A DNA stretch of 37,213 bases from the NCBI GenBank assembly GCA_046331705.1, contig JAXLQJ010000027.1:1-37213 (forward strand), given 5' to 3'. The notes under the pieces are model-generated. The model was not told the origin of the DNA. It saw only the letters and a list, made by a program, of their open reading frames with translations, and searched no databases. How positions within the stretch are numbered: position 1 is the first letter of the stretch; each line of letters begins with the position of its first letter. The DNA is from JADJOY01 sp046331705 [NCBI: bacterium] (lineage in GTDB: Bacteria > JADJOY01). Positions 35,396 through 37,213 of this stretch are shown here, in pieces. The position numbers and the translations under genes were made by a program.

Positions 35396-36403
35396 GTGGA
35401 CGCGCACCGGCCCCTCTCCACGATCGACATCGTCGATCGCACCGTCTCGCTCTACCGCGCCAACTTCCGGCTCTTCTTCGTGCTGCCGCTGCTGGCGGGC
35501 TCGGTCACGTTCGTGCTGCAGGAGCTCTCCATGCTGGCGAGTCCCGCGCTCTACCTGCCGCCGCAAGCGGACGGGAACCCCGCCGCCGGATTCGCCAGCG
35601 CGTTCGCGAGCTACGGCGCCAGCTCGTCGCTCGGCATCGTGTCGTGGTTCCTCAACCTGTGGGCCACCTGCGCGCTCGTGTACGCCATCTCGCGCCGCTA
35701 CGTCGGGCTCGACGTCACCGTCGCCGACGCGATCCGCCACAGCTTCGGACGCATTCCGTATCTCTTCGTGACCTCCTTGGCGCTCTCGTTCTTCATCGTG
35801 CTGGCGCTGGTGGGTGTCGGGTTCCTGCTGGGCGGGCTCGTCGGTGGCGTGGGCTTCGTGCTCGATCCGGGCTCGCGATGGAGCGTGGTGCTGATGGTGG
35901 TGCTGGGGATCGGCGGCATGGTGCTACTGCTCGCCGGATTGCTGTGGGTGCTGCGGTTCTGGTTGCACCCCGCCACGGTGGTGATCGAGCGGCTCGGCAT
36001 CGGCGCGGCGCTCACGCGCAGCAGCGAGCTCATGCGGCAGGCCGGGCACGTCTCGTTCCGCGATCGCAACGACGTGCGGCTCACGATCGTGCTCACGGTG
36101 CTGCCCGCGATCGGCGCCGCCGCCTCCTCGCTCGCGCTGCTGCCGATCGCGATCCTCGGCTGGGGCGGCTTCGTGTTGCACTGGATCGACTTCAGCAAGC
36201 CGGAGGAGATCCTGCACCTGCTGATGTCCCCGCTCATCGCCGTCCAGCTCGCGGCGGGTGCGCTGCTGCACCCGCTCTCGATCGGGGTGACGGTGCTCTT
36301 CTATTACGACCTGCGTTACCGGATCGAAGGGCTCGATCTCGAGATGCGTGCGCTGTCGCTGCGCAAGCCTCGCCCGCAGCGCGCGGCGAGCCCGGCGCCA
36401 TGA
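35396..36403 (+). CDS. GPDPase-membrane-domain-like integral membrane protein
   Basis: This 335-residue protein has six or seven transmembrane helices (about 28-48, 80-103, 120-155, 160-188, 222-255 and 275-305). The N-terminal DIVDRTVSLYRANFRLFFVLP and the C-terminal VLFYYDLRYRIEGLDLEM are hallmark ends of the glycerophosphodiesterase-membrane-domain-like family (poorly named; no phosphodiesterase domain is present). GTG 35396 is the only start that gives the family N-terminus; it lacks a good ribosome-binding site. It is divergent from the sugar-dehydrogenase lipoprotein across 93 bp. Its stop overlaps the next ATG (ATGA). Such genes commonly precede DUF4129 proteins in envelope-associated clusters with MoxR ATPases and DUF58 proteins, presumably beyond the window. 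Confidence 0.85.
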   Translation: MDAHRPLSTIDIVDRTVSLYRANFRLFFVLPLLAGSVTFVLQELSMLASPALYLPPQADGNPAAGFASAFASYGASSSLGIVSWFLNLWATCALVYAISRRYVGLDVTVADAIRHSFGRIPYLFVTSLALSFFIVLALVGVGFLLGGLVGGVGFVLDPGSRWSVVLMVVLGIGGMVLLLAGLLWVLRFWLHPATVVIERLGIGAALTRSSELMRQAGHVSFRDRNDVRLTIVLTVLPAIGAAASSLALLPIAILGWGGFVLHWIDFSKPEEILHLLMSPLIAVQLAAGALLHPLSIGVTVLFYYDLRYRIEGLDLEMRALSLRKPRPQRAASPAP

Positions 36404-37213
36404 GGCGAGTCGCGGCCGCGGCGAGCCTCGTCGCGCTCGCGCTCCTGATCGGTGCCCGGCCCGCGTCGGCGGCGCGGCCGGTGGCGCGCGCCGAGCTGGC
36501 GCGCGGGCTGCGGGAGTTGGCCGATCGCCTCGACCGCGATCTCGCGCCGCGCGACGCGCCCGCGTCGGCCGACGCGCCGAGCGCCGCTCTCGACGCACGC
36601 GAGCTGCGCCGCCGTCTCGCGACCGCCCAGCGCGATCTGGCGGGCCTGGGTGGGTCCGATCGCTGGCTCGATCCGTTCTTCGAGCGCCAGGACGAGGCCA
36701 AGGACGACGCCCAGCGGGCCGAGCTGGCGCGCGCGGCGGCCGCGTCGCTCCGGCTCATCGGCGACGAGGTCGAGTCCGCGCTCGCCGCGCGCGACACGGC
36801 CGGTGCGCGCGCGCGTCACGACGCGCAAGCGCGCGCCGCGCTGTCGCGGGTGCTGGCCGAGGACGAGTTCCGCCGCTTCCCGCGCGACGTCGCCGCACCG
36901 GGCGATCTCGCGCGCTGGTTCGCGCGTCTCTTGGACTGGTGGCGCCATTGGCACCCGCCCGGCATCCCGGCGGCGCTGCGCTTCTTCGCGGATTGGACGA
37001 GCGTGATCCTGTTCGCGTCGGTGATGGCGCTGGTCGCGTGGCTCGCGTACGGGCTCTTCGCCCGCGCGCGCCGCGCCCGAGCGCTCTCCGCCGAGGTGCG
37101 TCCCGGCGCCGAGCGCAGGCCGCCGGCCGTGACCGATCTCGAGGCGTGGGTCCGCGACGGTGCCGCGGCCGGGGCCTTTCGCGAGGCCCTGCGCGCCTCT
37201 CATCTGATGACCT
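36400..37213 (+). CDS. DUF4129-like membrane protein, 3' truncated by the window edge
   Basis: The frame opens at ATG 36400, overlapping the previous TGA by four bases, and stays open to the end of the window (271 codons). A signal peptide (LVALALLIGARPASAA) is followed by an Ala/Arg/Asp-rich helical, probably coiled-coil ectodomain, then WFARLLDWWRHWH, a transmembrane helix at about residues 202-224 and a basic cytoplasmic start. The last visible residues, LEAWVRDGAAAGAFREALRA, match the beginning of the DUF4129 domain (x-A-x-x-G-x-x-REA-x-R). DUF4129 proteins occur with transglutaminase-like, DUF58 and MoxR genes in cell-envelope clusters. The rest of the gene is outside the window. Confidence 0.85.
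   Translation, partial: MRRVAAAASLVALALLIGARPASAARPVARAELARGLRELADRLDRDLAPRDAPASADAPSAALDARELRRRLATAQRDLAGLGGSDRWLDPFFERQDEAKDDAQRAELARAAAASLRLIGDEVESALAARDTAGARARHDAQARAALSRVLAEDEFRRFPRDVAAPGDLARWFARLLDWWRHWHPPGIPAALRFFADWTSVILFASVMALVAWLAYGLFARARRARALSAEVRPGAERRPPAVTDLEAWVRDGAAAGAFREALRASHLMT

Noticed and set aside
35064-35771. Plus-strand frame with a long proline run
   Set aside because: It is the complement of the glycine run of the sugar-dehydrogenase lipoprotein and conflicts with the membrane-protein gene at 35396.

Overview
The window is high-GC bacterial chromosome (about 70% G+C by eye). It carries roughly thirty protein-coding genes on both strands and one insertion sequence. I see no rRNA, tRNA, CRISPR array or phage genes. 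Many secreted proteins and lipoproteins, tandem Hsp70 paralogues, HEAT-repeat and FG-GAP/PQQ-like proteins, a C-terminally extended ECF sigma factor with a YCII/DGPF partner, and GTG starts fit a Gram-negative 'deltaproteobacterial' lineage such as Myxococcota or Binatota. That placement is inference; no marker gene here fixes it.

Layout. 1-5.65 kb: housekeeping and small enzymes (partial GFA protein, queG, a half-size DMT-like membrane protein, a second GFA protein, an ABC-F ATPase, a GNAT acetyltransferase coupled to a small membrane protein). 5.8-7.6 kb: a YCII/DGPF protein and its ECF42-like sigma factor. 7.9-10.0 kb: a Uma2-type nuclease-fold protein, a DUF4375-like protein and a PaiB-like FMN-binding regulator. 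10.2-15.4 kb: two tandem DnaK-like chaperones without DnaJ or GrpE, then a HEAT-repeat lipoprotein. 15.8-22.5 kb: a visibly less GC-rich block of secreted proteins: a 1560-residue FG-GAP/thrombospondin-3/PQQ-propeller protein, a YadA-head-like repeat protein without anchor, and a remnant with one hemopexin-like repeat. 22.5-26.3 kb: a GT-C-type membrane glycosyltransferase and a divergent secreted alpha/beta hydrolase. 26.3-27.7 kb: a 1464-bp IS701-family element with matching inverted repeats and a CTAA target duplication, whose transposase is frameshifted near its C-terminus. 27.7-30.5 kb: bolA and a HAD hydrolase, divergent from a coupled pair of secreted proteins, one a putative zinc metallopeptidase. 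30.6-33.8 kb: leuC-leuD-FIST, each pair joined by overlapping stop/start codons. 34.0-35.3 kb: a PQQ-dependent sugar dehydrogenase-like lipoprotein with a 22-glycine linker. 35.4 kb to the end: a membrane protein coupled to a DUF4129-like protein that runs off the window.

The most unusual parts are the secreted-protein block at 15.8-22.5 kb, with its nine-repeat super-unit and hemopexin relic; the IS that landed in the stop codon of bolA and rebuilt it through its own target duplication; and the translational coupling of a FIST sensor-domain protein to the leucine isomerase genes.
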